Part shown: in pieces, positions 5,430 to 7,365 of the stretch
Position numbering within the stretch: position 1 is the first letter of the stretch
Layout of the letters: each line of letters begins with the position of its first letter
Source of the DNA: Patescibacteria group bacterium
Lineage (GTDB): Bacteria; Patescibacteriota; Patescibacteriia; 2-12-FULL-60-25
DNA length: 7,365 nt
Assembly (NCBI GenBank): GCA_018824765.1
Contig: JAHJFW010000052.1
Span: 1 to 7,365 of the forward strand
Direction: 5' to 3'
The notes under the pieces: generated by a model
What the model saw: only the letters and a program-made list of their open reading frames with translations
What the model was told of the DNA's origin: nothing
Databases searched by the model: none
Translations under genes and position numbers: made by a program

Positions 5430-6650
5430 TTACGCAAAATGCTTCATATCCAAATTCACCGGACTCATGGCACGCAGTTTTTTTACAACATTCGGCATCA
5501 CGGATAAAATATATTCGACATCCTTTGCCGTTGTTGCGCGGCCGAGTGAAAAGCGTAAGGATCCATGTGCAGCTTCATATGACAAACCCGTAGCTAAGAT
5601 AACGTGCGACGGATCCAACGATGCAGAGGCGCACGCCGACCCGGTTGAGCAATAAATTCCTTTGGCATCAAGATAGAGAACTGCGGCCTCGCCTTCAATA
5701 TCTAAAAAAGAAACGTTGGCGTTGTTTGGCAGACGCTTGGCAGGATGGCCATTCAAATGCGTTTTAGGAATGGCAAGCAAGCCTTCTATCAATCGATCGC
5801 GTAAAACCGAGAGGCGCGCATTTTCCTTTTCGCGTTTTGAATTTGCGACTTGCATTGCTGCGGCCAAACCGACAATACCCGGCACGTTTTCAGTCCCTGA
5901 ACGCAGGCCGCGTTCCTGACCTCCTCCGAATTGCAAAGGTTCAAGTGAAACTCCACGGCGTAAATACAAACAGCCTGTGCCTTTCGGCCCGTAAATTTTC
6001 GAGCCGCTGAAACTCAAGGCGTCAACATGCAACTTTTCAACGTCCAAATCATAAACGCCGGCGGCTTGGCATGCATCAGTGTGAAAATATGGAAATCCTG
6101 CGCAACCAGACCCGGCATCGCCGGTAGCATTTTTCTTGCGCCATTTCAATATAATTTTTCCGATTTCAGCAATTGGCAAAAGAGTACCGATTTCGTTGTT
6201 GGCAAACATTAAAGAAACAAGAATTGTGTCTGGCCTCAAATTTTTTTCAACATCCTTTATGTCCACACATCCGAACCGGTCAACCGGCAAAATCGTCAAT
6301 TCAATCGCGCCCGTCTTTTGCAGGTGCTTCAAAGGTTCAAGAACCGCATAATGTTCAATGGCTGAAGTAATGACATGCCTGCCTTTGTCAGCATAGCGGC
6401 GCACAATTCCGAAAAGCGCTAAATTATCAGATTCTGTGCCGCCGGATGTAAACAAAATCTCCGTCTCGGCGCAATTCAAACACGACGCAATCGTTTCACG
6501 GGCTCCTGCCACGGCTTCCTTGGCTCGCAACCCTGCCGCATGAAAAGAAGATGGGTTAGCTGCGATATCGCAAAAATAAGGCTGCATAGCCTTCAACACT
6601 TTTGGATCGGTCGGCGTGGCCGCCGCATAATCAAGATAAATATGCCGCAT
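5430..6650 (-). CDS. Cysteine desulfurase, NifS/IscS family
   Basis: This is a PLP-dependent class V aminotransferase-fold enzyme that converts L-cysteine to alanine and passes persulfide sulfur to the scaffold encoded next. Its 406 residues match IscS/NifS length. Seen in order are the YLDYAAATP N-terminal motif, FTSGGTESDN (67-76) for PLP phosphate binding, H100 in SAIEH that stacks on PLP, NNEIGT (151-156), HTDACQ (190-195), and the Schiff-base lysine K218 in SFSGSKIYGPKG. Then RSGTEN (250-255) and the mobile catalytic loop CSTGSACAS follow, with C340 as nucleophile. The residue before the lysine is Ser where IscS and NifS commonly have His. Extra residues about 172-186 (rich in Gly, Ala and Lys) precede HTDACQ. 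The start at ATG 6650 follows a strong promoter. I give no symbol because iscS and nifS cannot be separated from sequence alone. Confidence 0.94.
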   Translation of the reverse strand: MRHIYLDYAAATPTDPKVLKAMQPYFCDIAANPSSFHAAGLRAKEAVAGARETIASCLNCAETEILFTSGGTESDNLALFGIVRRYADKGRHVITSAIEHYAVLEPLKHLQKTGAIELTILPVDRFGCVDIKDVEKNLRPDTILVSLMFANNEIGTLLPIAEIGKIILKWRKKNATGDAGSGCAGFPYFHTDACQAAGVYDLDVEKLHVDALSFSGSKIYGPKGTGCLYLRRGVSLEPLQFGGGQERGLRSGTENVPGIVGLAAAMQVANSKREKENARLSVLRDRLIEGLLAIPKTHLNGHPAKRLPNNANVSFLDIEGEAAVLYLDAKGIYCSTGSACASASLDPSHVILATGLSYEAAHGSLRFSLGRATTAKDVEYILSVMPNVVKKLRAMSPVNLDMKHFA

Positions 6651-6661
6651 ATTTATATTTC

Positions 6662-6676
6662 CCAGTCAGTTACTGG
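6662..6676. promoter_or_regulatory. Dyad at the predicted transcription start of the Fe-S operon
   Basis: CCAGT (6662-6666) and ACTGG (6672-6676) form a perfect inverted repeat with a five-base centre, overlapping the predicted +1 of the desulfurase promoter. A repressor bound here would block initiation. Alternatively it forms a short hairpin in the leader about 11 bases from the start codon. No regulator of the IscR or SufR type is visible in the window. Confidence 0.35.
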
Positions 6677-6678
6677 CA

Positions 6679-6707
6679 AATATAAAATCTCCCAACCCTT
6701 ATGTCAA
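6679..6707 (-). promoter_or_regulatory. Promoter of the cysteine desulfurase / scaffold operon
   Basis: On the minus strand a consensus -35 TTGACA (6702-6707) is followed after exactly 17 bases by TATATT (6679-6684). The predicted start is near 6672, leaving a leader of about 22 bases. This is one of the two best promoter matches in the window. No other strong promoter is seen before the scaffold gene, so both genes are probably transcribed from here. Confidence 0.7.
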
Positions 6708-6711
6708 CCTA

Positions 6712-6737
6712 GACAGCGCCTTTGGGCTGTCGTTTTT
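6712..6737 (+). terminator. Terminator-like hairpin with no obvious upstream gene
   Basis: GACAGC (6712-6717) pairs perfectly with GCTGTC (6726-6731). Inside it CC and GG can also pair around TTT, and GTTTTT follows. The form is that of an intrinsic terminator reading plus, but no plus-strand gene ends nearby. It lies between the divergent desulfurase and lipoprotein genes, just upstream of the desulfurase -35. It may insulate the lipoprotein gene from plus-strand read-through or act as an attenuator. Confidence 0.5.
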
Positions 6738-6763
6738 CGCGGAATCGCGGTACACTTTTCGTT

Positions 6764-7365
6764 ATGAAATCAATGTATTTGCTGTCTGCCATAACAGCCC
6801 TGACATTGCTGGGCGCAGGCTGTTCCATTACTAAAGAACAAGTCTCGCCAAAAATAGCCGAACCGATCGGAGATATTTTTACTGAACGTCCGATTTCCCA
6901 AAATCAAGGTTTTGGGAATATCCCGCCCACTCCTGTGGCGCGTTTGCGGCCGGGTGTGAGCGGCAGCGTGCACATAACGGCAGAGATGCCGTCACTGCAG
7001 AAAAGTGTAACTGTTTTGAGCGTGAAAACCGGACTGCCTAATGGCACGCAGTTACGCAATATTGCCGGTTCTTTTAATCTCCCGGGCGGAATCATCGGTT
7101 CGAATCCTATTAGCCAATCGTTAAAGCTTGAGTGGCGCGATGCCGATCAAGTCATGTGGTCGTATTCCGGCGCTGAACGAAAAATTGATTTTATTGATGA
7201 AACCAAGCCCTTAAAAACTTTAACCGTATCCTCTTGGCCGGAAAAAACCGTGATCACCGAGAATGCGCTCGCATTTTTAAGCGCCCACGGCATTAATCAG
7301 CGCCGTTTTGGCGATCCCTACATTTTGCCGGATTGGTCTGCTTGGTATGCGGGCCAGTCAGCGCA
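6764..7365 (+). CDS. Predicted lipoprotein, C-terminus beyond the window
   Basis: ATG 6764 opens a frame that stays open for 200 codons to the window edge. Residues 1-20 form a lipoprotein signal: MK, a hydrophobic run, and LLGAGC with Cys20 as the probable lipidation site. The -3 residue is Gly rather than the usual Leu, with Leu at -4. After cleavage the chain begins CSITKEQVSPK and should sit outside the cytoplasmic membrane. The mature part is rich in beta-prone stretches, such as SGSVHITAEMPSLQKSVTVL and SLKLEWRDADQVMWSYS, and has a later helix ENALAFLSAHGI. I do not recognise the family and no catalytic motif is evident. There is no Shine-Dalgarno, and a possible -10 (TACACT, 6751-6756) is close to the ATG without a good -35. 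Confidence 0.75.
   Translation, partial: MKSMYLLSAITALTLLGAGCSITKEQVSPKIAEPIGDIFTERPISQNQGFGNIPPTPVARLRPGVSGSVHITAEMPSLQKSVTVLSVKTGLPNGTQLRNIAGSFNLPGGIIGSNPISQSLKLEWRDADQVMWSYSGAERKIDFIDETKPLKTLTVSSWPEKTVITENALAFLSAHGINQRRFGDPYILPDWSAWYAGQSA

Overview
This is a bacterial chromosomal window of mixed housekeeping and accessory content. It holds five well-supported full-length genes (rsmE, cca, an XRE-type regulator, an IscU/NifU-like scaffold and a cysteine desulfurase) and two complete genes of unknown function. Two genes are cut by the window edges, both encoding exported proteins, and one very small open frame probably encodes a membrane peptide. The organism is not certain. Compact genes, few Shine-Dalgarno sequences, promoters lying almost on the start codon, and a small Fe-S gene pair would fit a Candidate Phyla Radiation (Patescibacteria) genome or another reduced-genome bacterium. 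This is inference from style; there is no rRNA or other taxonomic marker.

Layout. At 1-131 (minus) is the N-terminus of a secreted protein, divergent from rsmE-cca (194-2442, plus), a translationally coupled RNA-maintenance pair. Convergent to cca is an 88-residue acidic protein of unknown function (2449-2715, minus). Next comes a 342-base stretch with a REP-like palindrome, other hairpins and a possible 27-residue membrane peptide. The XRE regulator (3058-3273, minus) and a 408-residue protein (3395-4621, plus) are divergent and share a promoter/operator region. The 408-residue protein looks like a degenerate cyclic-nucleotide-binding fold followed by a coiled coil and a proline-rich tail. 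It has higher G+C in sampled lines, a clear Shine-Dalgarno and a strong intrinsic terminator, so it may be a transferred module. At 4716-6650 (minus) a cysteine desulfurase and a NifU-like scaffold form an Fe-S assembly operon behind a near-consensus promoter with a dyad at the predicted transcription start. At 6764-7365 (plus) is the start of a lipoprotein gene running off the window.

How the genes work together. RsmE methylates 16S rRNA and CCA nucleotidyltransferase finishes tRNA 3' ends, so that operon serves translation. The desulfurase supplies sulfur from cysteine to the scaffold for Fe-S cluster assembly. The XRE protein probably regulates itself and perhaps the divergent 408-residue gene. 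No defence system, CRISPR array, transposase or phage gene was recognised. The strongest candidates for something undescribed are the XRE / small membrane peptide / cNMP-like coiled-coil module and the NifU-like scaffold whose C-terminal Fe-S domain has lost most of its cysteines.
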